From an uncultured Oscillospiraceae bacterium (GTDB taxonomy: Bacteria > Bacillota > Clostridia > Oscillospirales > Oscillospiraceae): DNA of 64,000 bases. The notes beneath the pieces are model-generated. The model saw nothing but the letters and a program-made list of their open reading frames with translations. It was not told the DNA's origin and searched no databases. Every line of letters starts with the position of its first letter. Position 1 is the stretch's first letter. The DNA is taken from contig CAKTEQ010000001.1 of NCBI GenBank assembly GCA_934552825.1, positions 248,001-312,000 of the forward strand, given 5' to 3'. A program made the translations under genes and the position numbers. Shown piece after piece: positions 17,299 through 25,855 of this stretch.

Positions 17299-18468
17299 TT
17301 ATTTCTTGATGATGCCCGTATAAACAGCCTCGCCGGAACGGCCATAGAGCAGACCGCCCAGCATCTGGCAGAAGCCTACCTTGGGGTCAGCGATCTGGAT
17401 GCCGGGGTCAGCCTCGTGTCTGAGCTGACGGACAACGTCAACCACCACGCGGGCGCCGGACGCGCCCAGAGGATGGCCAAGGCTCAGCAGACCGCCGGAC
17501 AGGTTGAATGGTGTGCGTCCGCCGTACTCGCAGTACTTGTCGTGTACCAGCTTCTTGCAGTCGCCCACGTCGCACAGACCCATCTCTTCGTAGCACAGCA
17601 GCTCTTCATGGGAGAAAGCGTCGTGGAGCTCCACCAGGTCAAGATCCTTGGGGCCCACGCCTGCCATCTCGTATGTTTCACGGGCAGCTCTGGGGAAGCC
17701 GATGTTCATATCGACCTCTGCGCCGTTGCCCTTTATGAACATGCCGGATGTGAGGAGAGATGCATCCATCTTCACCAGCTTCGTGGTGTACTGCATGGCG
17801 ATCTCCTTCGTGCACATGATGACTGCCGCTGCGCCGTCACTCATGGGGCAGCACATCAGGTTGGTCACGGGGGAGGAGACCATGTTGCCGTGTACGATAT
17901 CGTCGATGCTTATCTCCTTGCGGTAGTGAGCGTAGGGATTGTAAAGTGCCGCTCTGTGGTTCTTCCAGGAGGGATAGCACATCTCTTCAATAGTAAGGCC
18001 GCGGGTCTTCATGAGGCGGTGAACTGTCTGGCCTGTACCTGCCAGGGGGATAAAGCCGATCTGATCGTTGAAGGAGCCCTTCGCGGAGGGAACAAGCCCG
18101 CCCGCCAGTGGGGATGTGCTCAGTGACTCTACGCCGATCGCTATGCCGATGTCATGGATGCCGAAGGCGATGTCCTTCCAAAGGCCGTGTACTGCCGTCG
18201 CGCCTGTGGAGCATGCATTCTCCACGTTGATGCACTCAATGTACTCCACTCCGAAGTGCTGCAGTATCGCCTGCGCTGTCGTGGATGCGTCCTCAATTCG
18301 TCCCGCGTATGCTACGTCGAACTTCCGGGGATCTACTCCCGCGTCCTTTATCGCCGCGTCTGCCGCGATCACGCCAAGCTCCTCCGCGCTGATCTGAGGC
18401 TGCTTGCCGAACTTTGACTGTCCGATGCCTATGATATATACGTCTCTCAGTCCGTCTACCTGATACAT
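17299..18468 (-). CDS. SCP2-type thiolase, copy 1
   Basis: A 389-residue thiolase-fold enzyme that should cleave or form beta-ketoacyl-CoA. The acyl-accepting Cys86 lies in NACSTGAT. HDAF (282-285) replaces the classical NEAF, as in SCP2 thiolases. His332 is in SLGHPLGAS and Cys367 in GFCQMLGG. A DUF35 partner is encoded 18 bp upstream. Residues 1-362 are identical to copy 2; 7 of the last 27 differ. The role is inferred from the island: thiolytic release of acyl-CoA for PduL and butyrate kinase. Confidence 0.88.
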   Translation of the reverse strand: MYQVDGLRDVYIIGIGQSKFGKQPQISAEELGVIAADAAIKDAGVDPRKFDVAYAGRIEDASTTAQAILQHFGVEYIECINVENACSTGATAVHGLWKDIAFGIHDIGIAIGVESLSTSPLAGGLVPSAKGSFNDQIGFIPLAGTGQTVHRLMKTRGLTIEEMCYPSWKNHRAALYNPYAHYRKEISIDDIVHGNMVSSPVTNLMCCPMSDGAAAVIMCTKEIAMQYTTKLVKMDASLLTSGMFIKGNGAEVDMNIGFPRAARETYEMAGVGPKDLDLVELHDAFSHEELLCYEEMGLCDVGDCKKLVHDKYCEYGGRTPFNLSGGLLSLGHPLGASGARVVVDVVRQLRHEADPGIQIADPKVGFCQMLGGLLYGRSGEAVYTGIIKK

Positions 18469-18918
18469 TGTTCTTCCTCCCTTTCCTTACTTCAGCACTC
18501 TCGCCTTGTAGCCGATGTACTCGTTCTCTTCGTCTTCCGCTATCGGAGCCGTCACGATCTCTACCTTGGAGTCGATCTCAAACTCGTCGCCCTTCTTCAG
18601 GTGCTCGGGATCATCTATCTCCATGATCGCCTGGATAAGAAGACCGTTGTCAAACTCCACCTGCGCAAGTCCGTGAGGTACTTTGAAGGGTGGCATCGCT
18701 CTGTACATTACTGTGTAGGAATACAGGTTGCCGTACTTCGGCAGGGGCAGTATTTCCATATTCTCTGTCGCGCACACGCCGCACTTCTCCTCGGGCGGGA
18801 AGTACAGCTTGCCGCAGTCCTTGCAACGGCTGTAGCACGCTACCAGACCGTCTGCCGTCTCTCTCATGACGTTCTTGTTGAACAGTACCTTGTTCTTCAT
18901 CTTGCCTACTCTCCTTTT
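17411..18918. repeat. 1.5-kb identical repeat, unit 1
   Basis: By direct comparison this segment is identical to 19387-20894 (constant offset 1976). It covers most of the thiolase gene, the 18-bp gap and the whole DUF35 gene. Identity stops abruptly inside the last 90 bp of the thiolase gene and just upstream of the DUF35 ribosome binding site. Confidence 0.9.
18487..18900 (-). CDS. DUF35 Zn-ribbon/OB-fold protein, copy 1
   Basis: A 137-residue partner of the thiolase. The rubredoxin-like zinc ribbon uses Cys 26, 29, 40 and 43; an OB-fold follows (about 55-130). In archaeal acetoacetyl-CoA thiolase/HMG-CoA synthase and in PhlACB acyltransferase, DUF35 proteins form complexes with thiolase-fold subunits and help place the CoA substrate. 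It is the first gene of a two-gene operon and identical in protein sequence to the copy at 20463-20876. Confidence 0.88.
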   Translation of the reverse strand: MKNKVLFNKNVMRETADGLVACYSRCKDCGKLYFPPEEKCGVCATENMEILPLPKYGNLYSYTVMYRAMPPFKVPHGLAQVEFDNGLLIQAIMEIDDPEHLKKGDEFEIDSKVEIVTAPIAEDEENEYIGYKARVLK

Positions 18919-18959
18919 GTTAATTTATACATATAATTCACATAGTAACACCGTCAGCC

Positions 18960-18989
18960 ATTATGTCATTTCATTTTGAGTTTTGTCAA
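18960..18989 (-). promoter_or_regulatory. promoter of thiolase/DUF35 copy 1
   Basis: On the minus strand TTGACA (18984-18989), 18 bp, CATAAT (18960-18965). It is unrelated in sequence to the copy 2 promoter. Confidence 0.65.
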
Positions 18990-19235
18990 GCAACTCGGCA
19001 TCATTGTCAATATTAGTTTACTTTTCTCCGCAGCTTGTAGTATTCGGATTGTATATTCCCAAAAATCAGCACACCTGAACGGTGTCCCGCGGCATTTTTA
19101 AGGCGGGATTATCTTTGGATTTAATTATTTTAACGTAGAATTATTCTGAAGATACACCACTTTATTTCAGGAAAATTTCAAAAAATTTTCAAAATTTACA
19201 TATTATTTTCATATATTGGGACAACAAAGCAAAAA

Positions 19236-19265
19236 ATCATGGCACGGATAACTCCGTGCCATGAT
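19236..19265 (-). terminator. terminator after thiolase copy 2
   Basis: A perfect 12-bp stem ATCATGGCACGG with its complement and a 6-nt loop, followed by TTTTTTG on the minus strand. Confidence 0.88.
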
Positions 19266-19274
19266 ATCTCCATT

Positions 19275-20444
19275 TTATTTTGTTACGATAGCTGTGTAAA
19301 CAGCCTCGCCGGAACGGCCATACAGGCTGCCTCCGCGCATCTGGCAGAAGCCGATGTGAGGATCAGCGATCTGGATGCCGGGGTCGGCCTCGTGTCTGAG
19401 CTGACGGACAACGTCAACCACCACGCGGGCGCCGGACGCGCCCAGAGGATGGCCAAGGCTCAGCAGACCGCCGGACAGGTTGAATGGTGTGCGTCCGCCG
19501 TACTCGCAGTACTTGTCGTGTACCAGCTTCTTGCAGTCGCCCACGTCGCACAGACCCATCTCTTCGTAGCACAGCAGCTCTTCATGGGAGAAAGCGTCGT
19601 GGAGCTCCACCAGGTCAAGATCCTTGGGGCCCACGCCTGCCATCTCGTATGTTTCACGGGCAGCTCTGGGGAAGCCGATGTTCATATCGACCTCTGCGCC
19701 GTTGCCCTTTATGAACATGCCGGATGTGAGGAGAGATGCATCCATCTTCACCAGCTTCGTGGTGTACTGCATGGCGATCTCCTTCGTGCACATGATGACT
19801 GCCGCTGCGCCGTCACTCATGGGGCAGCACATCAGGTTGGTCACGGGGGAGGAGACCATGTTGCCGTGTACGATATCGTCGATGCTTATCTCCTTGCGGT
19901 AGTGAGCGTAGGGATTGTAAAGTGCCGCTCTGTGGTTCTTCCAGGAGGGATAGCACATCTCTTCAATAGTAAGGCCGCGGGTCTTCATGAGGCGGTGAAC
20001 TGTCTGGCCTGTACCTGCCAGGGGGATAAAGCCGATCTGATCGTTGAAGGAGCCCTTCGCGGAGGGAACAAGCCCGCCCGCCAGTGGGGATGTGCTCAGT
20101 GACTCTACGCCGATCGCTATGCCGATGTCATGGATGCCGAAGGCGATGTCCTTCCAAAGGCCGTGTACTGCCGTCGCGCCTGTGGAGCATGCATTCTCCA
20201 CGTTGATGCACTCAATGTACTCCACTCCGAAGTGCTGCAGTATCGCCTGCGCTGTCGTGGATGCGTCCTCAATTCGTCCCGCGTATGCTACGTCGAACTT
20301 CCGGGGATCTACTCCCGCGTCCTTTATCGCCGCGTCTGCCGCGATCACGCCAAGCTCCTCCGCGCTGATCTGAGGCTGCTTGCCGAACTTTGACTGTCCG
20401 ATGCCTATGATATATACGTCTCTCAGTCCGTCTACCTGATACAT
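19275..20444 (-). CDS. SCP2-type thiolase, copy 2
   Basis: A 389-residue twin of the gene at 17299. Catalytic residues are the same (Cys86, HDAF, His332, Cys367). The last 27 residues differ at 7 positions, including K363H, V364I, L370R and L373S, and the DNA there differs clearly. Because the rest is identical, recent gene conversion or duplication with a retained older 3' end is likely. It follows its own DUF35 gene by 18 bp and has its own promoter and terminator, so both copies may be expressed under different control. Confidence 0.88.
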   Translation of the reverse strand: MYQVDGLRDVYIIGIGQSKFGKQPQISAEELGVIAADAAIKDAGVDPRKFDVAYAGRIEDASTTAQAILQHFGVEYIECINVENACSTGATAVHGLWKDIAFGIHDIGIAIGVESLSTSPLAGGLVPSAKGSFNDQIGFIPLAGTGQTVHRLMKTRGLTIEEMCYPSWKNHRAALYNPYAHYRKEISIDDIVHGNMVSSPVTNLMCCPMSDGAAAVIMCTKEIAMQYTTKLVKMDASLLTSGMFIKGNGAEVDMNIGFPRAARETYEMAGVGPKDLDLVELHDAFSHEELLCYEEMGLCDVGDCKKLVHDKYCEYGGRTPFNLSGGLLSLGHPLGASGARVVVDVVRQLRHEADPGIQIADPHIGFCQMRGGSLYGRSGEAVYTAIVTK

Positions 20445-20894
20445 TGTTCTTCCTCCCTTTCCTTACTTCAGCACTCTCGCCTTGTAGCCGATGTACTCGT
20501 TCTCTTCGTCTTCCGCTATCGGAGCCGTCACGATCTCTACCTTGGAGTCGATCTCAAACTCGTCGCCCTTCTTCAGGTGCTCGGGATCATCTATCTCCAT
20601 GATCGCCTGGATAAGAAGACCGTTGTCAAACTCCACCTGCGCAAGTCCGTGAGGTACTTTGAAGGGTGGCATCGCTCTGTACATTACTGTGTAGGAATAC
20701 AGGTTGCCGTACTTCGGCAGGGGCAGTATTTCCATATTCTCTGTCGCGCACACGCCGCACTTCTCCTCGGGCGGGAAGTACAGCTTGCCGCAGTCCTTGC
20801 AACGGCTGTAGCACGCTACCAGACCGTCTGCCGTCTCTCTCATGACGTTCTTGTTGAACAGTACCTTGTTCTTCATCTTGCCTACTCTCCTTTT
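19387..20894. repeat. 1.5-kb identical repeat, unit 2
   Basis: Second unit of the direct repeat with 17411-18918. No inverted repeats or transposase flank either unit. Confidence 0.9.
20463..20876 (-). CDS. DUF35 Zn-ribbon/OB-fold protein, copy 2
   Basis: A 137-residue zinc-ribbon/OB-fold partner of thiolase copy 2, identical in all residues to the protein at 18487-18900. The same CKDCG...CGVC ribbon is present. The start and AGGAGAG ribosome binding site are inside the repeated block, but the promoter further upstream is not. Confidence 0.88.
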   Translation of the reverse strand: MKNKVLFNKNVMRETADGLVACYSRCKDCGKLYFPPEEKCGVCATENMEILPLPKYGNLYSYTVMYRAMPPFKVPHGLAQVEFDNGLLIQAIMEIDDPEHLKKGDEFEIDSKVEIVTAPIAEDEENEYIGYKARVLK

Positions 20895-20960
20895 TATGTG
20901 ATGTCGATTCTTTCAATCAGCAGTTGCTTTCAATGCAAGTCCCCACTTGCCAACTATGAT

Positions 20961-20990
20961 ATTATTGCATCAATCACAGTATTTTGTCAA
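20961..20990 (-). promoter_or_regulatory. promoter of thiolase/DUF35 copy 2
   Basis: On the minus strand TTGACA (20985-20990), 18 bp, AATAAT (20961-20966). The 5' leader carries a small dyad GCAAGT-gggg-ACTTGC at 20934-20949. Confidence 0.55.
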
Positions 20991-21132
20991 GTATTTAGGT
21001 GCTTTTATATGTATAATCTATACTTTTTCGAAAAAGTGTGGTGGGCTATTTTTATATTATCCCAAACTTCTTTCGATGGCATTTCCCCTCCAGGTGTCTC
21101 TTATCAGAAAGCGTGGCTTAATTCTATCTAAG

Positions 21133-21169
21133 AAGGCCGCCCCCGACTGTTATTGTCGGGGGCGGCCTT
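21133..21169 (-). terminator. terminator after pduL
   Basis: A 15-bp GC-rich stem AAGGCCGCCCCCGAC with its complement and a 7-nt loop, right after the pduL stop. The U-tract on the minus strand is short. Confidence 0.7.
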
Positions 21170-21175
21170 TCCACC

Positions 21176-21760
21176 TCAGTCTCTTATGACCTCGCCCAGC
21201 ATGGGCTTTACGTCGAACATTCCGGCGGCATTCTGCTCATCATAATCTATATGCATACTGTCAAGGGAGGAACCCACGCGTATGAGCACATTCTCCATGA
21301 CTATGGTGCGCAGTCCGGCACCGCAGCGCACTTTTACCGTGTCGCCGTCCTTATAGCCGAACTTCTCGGCTGTCGCGGTACTCATATGTATGTGCCGGTT
21401 TGCGACGATCGCGCCCTCTTCAAGCTCCAGCGTACCCGCTGGACCAACTATCGTGATGGGCGAAGAGCCCTTCACATCGCCGCTGTTTCTCACAGGCGGC
21501 TTTATCCCCAGAGTCCGGGCGTCCGTGAAGCTCACCTCCACCTGCACGTCCCGGCGGTTCGGGCCCAAAATCGACACATTCTCTATCTCCCCCCGAGGTC
21601 CTCTCAGTGTGACCTTCTCCTGGCAGGCAAACGCCTTTGCCAGCGTCAGGGAGCGCTTCGGCTGGAGCTTGTAGCCCTTGCCGAAAAGTATTTCCGCAGT
21701 CTCGTCCGTCAGGTGCACATGACGCCCGGAACCCTCTATCTCAACTATCAGCTTTTCCAA
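21176..21760 (-). CDS. pduL: PduL-type phosphate acyltransferase
   Basis: Exchanges CoA for phosphate on short acyl-CoA, giving acyl phosphate; 194 residues. Metal-binding histidines are seen in SGRHVHLT (11-18) and ANRHIHMS, with HIDYDEQN near the C-terminus. No N-terminal encapsulation peptide is present, so it is probably cytosolic rather than in a microcompartment. The start is TTG at 21760 with GAGAGGG upstream. As third gene of the operon DUF35-thiolase-pduL it would take the thiolase product to acyl phosphate for butyrate kinase. Confidence 0.9.
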   Translation of the reverse strand: MEKLIVEIEGSGRHVHLTDETAEILFGKGYKLQPKRSLTLAKAFACQEKVTLRGPRGEIENVSILGPNRRDVQVEVSFTDARTLGIKPPVRNSGDVKGSSPITIVGPAGTLELEEGAIVANRHIHMSTATAEKFGYKDGDTVKVRCGAGLRTIVMENVLIRVGSSLDSMHIDYDEQNAAGMFDVKPMLGEVIRD

Positions 21761-21784
21761 GTTTATCCCTCTCTTCCAAAACGC

Positions 21785-22948
21785 TTATATGGTGAGGATT
21801 CCAACGTGGACCGCCTCGCTGGACCGTCCGGCGCGTCCGCCGCCGACCATCTGCACCATGCCCGCGCCCCGCTTCTTAATCTGGACCTCCACAGGGGCCT
21901 GGCCTCTCAGCTGACGAGTCACGTCGCACACGACTCTCGCCCCGGAGGCGCCCAGGGGGTGACCCTGAGAGAGCATTCCTCCGGAGAGATTGACGGGGCA
22001 GCGCCCGCCCATCTCAAGATCTCCGGAGCGGATGAGCTTTGCCGACTCAAAGGGCTCGCAGAGAAGCATCTGCTCGTAGCTCACTATCTCTTCCGGCGAG
22101 TACGCGTCGTGCATCTCGATGCAGTTAAGATCCATAGGACCAACGCCGGAGTCCTCATATATCTCCCGGCAGGTGCGCGCAAGGCCGTATTCCGGGTTCA
22201 CCTCGCAGGTGTCGCCGGTGAAATACCCGCTGCTCATGAAGCTGCTGTTGAAGCGCACGAGCTGAGTCGTATAGCGCTGGGCGATCTCCTTAGTGCAGAG
22301 TATCACCGCGGCGGCGCCGTCGGAGTTTGGGCAGCACATGAGCTTCGTGATGGGACTGGCGATCATCTCGGAGTTGACTATCTCCTCGATGGTGAGCGCC
22401 TTGCGGTAATGGGCATAAGGGTTGAACACCGCCGCTTTGTGGTTCTTATAGGCGGCGTATGCCATATCCTCCATGGTGCAGCCTCTGGTCTCCATAAGGT
22501 GATGGGCTATGTGCCCCATGCCGGAGACCGCCGTATGACCTATCTGGTCGTTATAGGACCCCTTTGCCGCGGGCACGAGCTTGCCGGCGATACGGCTGCG
22601 GCTGAGGGACTCGACGCCGATGGCGATGCCGATGTCATACGCGCCGAGGGCAATGTCCTTCCAGAGACAGTGTACTGCCGTGGAGCCTGTTGAGCAGGCG
22701 TTTTCCACATTGATGCACTCTATCTGCTGAATGCCGAAGTGCTGCACGATGGACTGGGATGTGGTGGAGGCATCCTCGATGCGTCCCGCAAAGGCGACCT
22801 GAAGTATCTTCGGATCTATGCCCGCGTCCTCGATAGCGCGGCGGGCTGCGACGGTGCCGAGCTCCTCCGCCGAAAACTGGGGCTGCTTTGTAAAGCGTGT
22901 CTGTCCAACGCCGATCACGTAGACTTCACGTAGGTTATCTCTCCTCAT
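21785..22948 (-). CDS. SCP2-type thiolase paralogue 3, second catalytic Cys replaced
   Basis: A 387-residue divergent paralogue of the two upstream thiolases. Cys85 (NACSTGST), HDAY at 280-283 and His330 (SQGHPLGAS) are kept. At the position of Cys367 the sequence reads GMVQMVGG, so Val365 stands where thiolases have the base Cys. This argues for altered chemistry, for instance acyl transfer without thiolysis, or for a specialised partner. Its ATG overlaps the DUF35 stop. It is followed by pduL after 24 bp. Confidence 0.82.
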   Translation of the reverse strand: MRRDNLREVYVIGVGQTRFTKQPQFSAEELGTVAARRAIEDAGIDPKILQVAFAGRIEDASTTSQSIVQHFGIQQIECINVENACSTGSTAVHCLWKDIALGAYDIGIAIGVESLSRSRIAGKLVPAAKGSYNDQIGHTAVSGMGHIAHHLMETRGCTMEDMAYAAYKNHKAAVFNPYAHYRKALTIEEIVNSEMIASPITKLMCCPNSDGAAAVILCTKEIAQRYTTQLVRFNSSFMSSGYFTGDTCEVNPEYGLARTCREIYEDSGVGPMDLNCIEMHDAYSPEEIVSYEQMLLCEPFESAKLIRSGDLEMGGRCPVNLSGGMLSQGHPLGASGARVVCDVTRQLRGQAPVEVQIKKRGAGMVQMVGGGRAGRSSEAVHVGILTI

Positions 22949-23373
22949 TTCCCTTCCTCCTCGTCCACAACTTTATACCAGAAGCCCACGTACTCCTTCT
23001 GCTCATCCTCCCAGAGGGTGTCTATCTCCACCTTGCACCGGGAACCGATTTTGAACTCGTTGCCCCGCTCCAGCTTGTCGGGGTCAGGAATGCGCAGGGG
23101 GCCCTCAATGCGCAGCCCGTTTTCAAAGTCCACTTGAGCGAGGGCGTGGGGCGTGGGATAGAGGTTTACTGGGCGGTAGAGCACCGTGTAAGTGTACATA
23201 GTGCCGTACTTTGGCATCTCCACCTCTTCCATTTCCGCATTACAGCCCCGACGGCAGGACTCCTCCCGGGGAAAATATACGCTGCCGCACTTCGGGCAGC
23301 GGCTCGCGACGACCACGGGACCCTTGTCGGTCTCCTTTATAACGTCGCTTCGGAAGAATACTTTTTCCTTCAT
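22945..23373 (-). CDS. DUF35 Zn-ribbon/OB-fold protein 3
   Basis: A 142-residue homologue of the other two DUF35 proteins. The zinc ribbon reads CPKCG...CRRGC, with one extra residue between the last two Cys. The OB-fold has the same KYGTMYTYTVLYR region. ATG at 23373 with AGGAGG upstream is chosen; the longer frame to 23460 has no ribosome binding site. First gene of the DUF35-thiolase-pduL operon. Confidence 0.86.
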   Translation of the reverse strand: MKEKVFFRSDVIKETDKGPVVVASRCPKCGSVYFPREESCRRGCNAEMEEVEMPKYGTMYTYTVLYRPVNLYPTPHALAQVDFENGLRIEGPLRIPDPDKLERGNEFKIGSRCKVEIDTLWEDEQKEYVGFWYKVVDEEEGK

Positions 23374-23581
23374 AGCTCCTCCTTGATCCGGCTTTATTAT
23401 TTTTGTTGGGAATTTTGCTCCCAGGGTTTCCTGTTTCATTTTTGCACAGGGGAACGGCACCTGTCAACGCCGGCCCCCACCATTGCCGATGATTGCATCA
23501 CAGGAGCTCAATTTGCTGTTTTACGCAACAGCCGCACTCTTCCAGGTAATATCCGGGCAAAAAACGGTTCAGTTTCAAAAA

Positions 23582-23605
23582 GTTGAATGTTCCCATAACT
23601 TCAAC
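23582..23605. promoter_or_regulatory. candidate LysR-type operator
   Basis: GTTGAA-N12-TTCAAC dyad with an overlapping AAGTT/AACTT dyad, ending 13 bp upstream of the BKACE -35 box. The LysR gene lies at the end of the same segment. Confidence 0.4.
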
Positions 23606-23618
23606 CCGTATTCTGCAT

Positions 23619-23647
23619 TTTACCGGTGATTTTTGCTGTGCTATACT
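23619..23647 (+). promoter_or_regulatory. promoter of BKACE gene
   Basis: TTTACC (23619-23624), 17 bp, TATACT (23642-23647). The weak -35 fits activator dependence. Confidence 0.6.
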
Positions 23648-23703
23648 CAGCTTGACTTAATTCCCCGGGAACTTAAAACTACTAAAACAGGAGGCTATCT
23701 GCT

Positions 23704-24642
23704 ATGAGCGAATGGAAGAATCTCACAGAGGAATACAGCCAGCTTTGGACCTATACCGATAAGCTGCACCGCAGCGGTCTGTCCGACTTTGCCCCAGCTA
23801 TCGTAACCTGCGCAATAACCGGTGGTAATCAGGGTAAGGACGCGAACCCCAACCTGCCCGAAACTCTCGAAGAGCAGGTACAGTCCACGTACGAAGCGTA
23901 CAAGGCGGGCGCCGTCATGGTGCATATTCACCGCCGCGACCCCAAAAACACCCGCACACGCTCCACCGACCCCGAGGAGTACCGGGAGGTCAATATCAAG
24001 ATCAGGGAAAAGTGCCCGGATATTATTATCAATAACACCTGCCTTTGCGGCGCCGCCGTCGTCGGCAGCGAGCGCCAGCCCAATATGAGCGTCTCCCTCA
24101 CGGCTGAGCCGGAGGTCGCCAGCATCGACACCTCCGTATACGGCGTGGGCAAGGCTTTTTACACCATCACTCCCGACGAGGTGCGCCACTATGCCGACGA
24201 GATGGCCAAGCGCGGCACAAAGCCCGAATTTGAGTGCTTCCAGCTCGTGGACGTATATTTCCTGAAGAAGCTTATCGACAGCGGCTACACCGATCCCTTC
24301 GGCGGTCCCCACTGGCTCCAGTTCGTTTTCACCAAGGACAGCAACTGGCCCATCCCCGACTTCATGAGCATGCTTGTGCGCTCCATGCCCCACAACACTA
24401 TGCTCGGCGTGATAGCCGCGGGCGCGCAGCAGTGGCCCGTCCTCGCCCAGGGTCTTATCTGGGGCACGAACGTCCGCGTAGGCATGGAGGACAACATATA
24501 CCTGGGCCGCGGCAAGCTGGCTGATTCCAACGCTCAGCTTGTGGAGAAGATAATCAACATCGCCGACGAGCTCGGCAGACGCGTTGCCACCTGCGAGCAG
24601 GCGCGTGCAATGCTCGGTCTCGGCGCTCCCCGCACCTGGTGA
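23704..24642 (+). CDS. beta-keto acid cleavage enzyme (BKACE, DUF849 family)
   Basis: A 312-residue TIM-barrel zinc enzyme. Family members react a beta-keto acid with acetyl-CoA to give acetoacetate and a new acyl-CoA. Zinc ligands His74 and His76 are seen in VHIHRRD, and the C-terminal VGMEDNIYL segment holds the conserved Glu. The N-terminal TCAITGG replaces the common TxAPTGA. The best known member, Kce, acts in lysine fermentation, but no other lysine genes are nearby, so the substrate is open. GGAGG precedes the ATG. Confidence 0.9.
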   Translation: MSEWKNLTEEYSQLWTYTDKLHRSGLSDFAPAIVTCAITGGNQGKDANPNLPETLEEQVQSTYEAYKAGAVMVHIHRRDPKNTRTRSTDPEEYREVNIKIREKCPDIIINNTCLCGAAVVGSERQPNMSVSLTAEPEVASIDTSVYGVGKAFYTITPDEVRHYADEMAKRGTKPEFECFQLVDVYFLKKLIDSGYTDPFGGPHWLQFVFTKDSNWPIPDFMSMLVRSMPHNTMLGVIAAGAQQWPVLAQGLIWGTNVRVGMEDNIYLGRGKLADSNAQLVEKIINIADELGRRVATCEQARAMLGLGAPRTW

Positions 24643-24656
24643 TATACACTCAGCAC

Positions 24657-24691
24657 AAAATGGCTGCGTATCTGTGATACGCAGCCATTTT
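24657..24691. terminator. bidirectional terminator
   Basis: A 16-bp stem AAAATGGCTGCGTATC with its complement and loop TGT, between the converging BKACE and LysR genes. Confidence 0.9.
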
Positions 24692-24717
24692 CGCACATAC
24701 ATATTTATATCTATAAT

Positions 24718-25644
24718 TTACTGCACCGGCTCCGTGTCCTCCGTTTGGGGGAACTCCTTTCTGAACCGCGCCAGCATATCCGCGAGAAGCTCGCTGTCGT
24801 CATCGGAGCGCCACAGGAGCATCATGTCGTATGGCAGCTCGAAATCCACTATCTCCACAAGCTCGCAGCCGCTGGAATACGCCTGGGCTATCATCCTCGG
24901 CAGCAGGGCTATGCCCACGCCCGCGCGCACCTGCAGGAGCAGCGCTTCAATATCCGGCAGCTCTATGCTTACTCCGTCAGTCAGGAAAGAGGTGGTCGCC
25001 CCCAGGTCAAAAAGCTTTGAGATCACTGTCTTATGCACCCCGTCCGCATGGCGGTCCACAAGAACCACATGTTCTCCCTGCAGGTCGGAGAACTCTATCT
25101 TCCCCCGCTTAGCGAAGTGGTGGTACTCCGACACCATCAGCACCATGTTGTCCTCAAATAGCTTCATGCTTTCAAACCCGTCCAGAGCTTCGGGCAGTTC
25201 AAATGAATACGCCCCTATCAACTCCGCGTGTGGATTTGAGCAGACCTCCTCGAGGCTGCCTCGTGTGTAGGGCGACAGACGCATATGGGCAGGTCCGTAT
25301 TTTCGCACAAAGCCGTTGAGGGCCCGGAATATGCCGGCATTGTATATCCTCGGCATATCCACATGCAGCACACCCACGGTATCCGTTCCGGAGGCATATA
25401 CCCGCTCCTCCATCTTTTTTATCTCCTGGAGCAGGCTCGGCGCCATTCTGAGCAGCGTCTCCCCCGCCGGCGTGAGCTTTACAAAACGGTTATTACGGTT
25501 AAAGAGCTTTACGCCCAGATCATTTTCCAGTTCTGATATATTACGGCTGAGAGTGGACTGACTGAGAAACATACTCTTGGCAGCCTTTGTAAAATTCATG
25601 TACCGCGCCACTGTCAGGAAGCATTCCAGATGTTCAAGTACCAT
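24718..25644 (-). CDS. LysR-family transcriptional regulator
   Basis: 308 residues. The N-terminal winged helix-turn-helix (1-60) shows FTKAAKSMFLSQSTLSRNI, and an effector-binding domain follows (about 90-295). ATG at 25644 has GGGGGA upstream; the longer frame begins before the promoter. It sits between BKACE and the transport genes and probably controls one or both. Candidate sites are the dyads at 23582-23605 and 25856-25875. The inducer is probably an island substrate or intermediate. Confidence 0.9.
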   Translation of the reverse strand: MVLEHLECFLTVARYMNFTKAAKSMFLSQSTLSRNISELENDLGVKLFNRNNRFVKLTPAGETLLRMAPSLLQEIKKMEERVYASGTDTVGVLHVDMPRIYNAGIFRALNGFVRKYGPAHMRLSPYTRGSLEEVCSNPHAELIGAYSFELPEALDGFESMKLFEDNMVLMVSEYHHFAKRGKIEFSDLQGEHVVLVDRHADGVHKTVISKLFDLGATTSFLTDGVSIELPDIEALLLQVRAGVGIALLPRMIAQAYSSGCELVEIVDFELPYDMMLLWRSDDDSELLADMLARFRKEFPQTEDTEPVQ

Positions 25645-25704
25645 AATATCATCCCCCATGTCATTTTTCACATTGGAGAGCGGCTTCTCTTTAATGATAA
25701 TTTT

Positions 25705-25733
25705 ATAATACCATCGCACAATTCTCAAGTCAA
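25705..25733 (-). promoter_or_regulatory. promoter of lysR
   Basis: On the minus strand TTGACT (25728-25733), 17 bp, TATTAT (25705-25710). Confidence 0.7.
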
Positions 25734-25855
25734 ATCGCACGTTGGCATGCATGCGGGATAAAAAGTGTAAAAATATATAATTTAAGCCCTATAACAGCCA
25801 TATATTTAGTTAATAATGCACAATCAGGGATATTGTAGATCATAATTGCAATGAC

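Larger units (their letters stand above)
18901..19274. other. gene-free stretch between the two thiolase/DUF35 pairs
   Basis: This AT-rich spacer of 374 bp holds the copy 1 promoter (18960-18989) and the terminator of copy 2 (19236-19265). A second TTGACA (minus strand) lies near 19005. No small gene, transposon end or direct repeat is seen. Confidence 0.7.
23374..23703. other. divergent regulatory region between DUF35-3 and the BKACE gene
   Basis: 330 bp without a gene. It holds the plus promoter at 23619-23647 and, just upstream of its -35, a dyad GTTGAA-N12-TTCAAC (23582-23605) placed where LysR activators bind. A minus-strand TTGACA at 23462-23467 may serve the DUF35-3 operon, with only a poor -10. 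Confidence 0.55.

Noticed and set aside
17249..20990. Transposon or insertion element as cause of the thiolase duplication
   Set aside because: No transposase, terminal inverted repeats or target-site duplications flank the repeated units.
23704..24642. Specific naming as 3-keto-5-aminohexanoate cleavage enzyme (kce) of lysine fermentation
   Set aside because: The family fits, but none of the other lysine-fermentation genes are nearby and the active-site start TCAITGG differs from the usual form, so only the family name is given.
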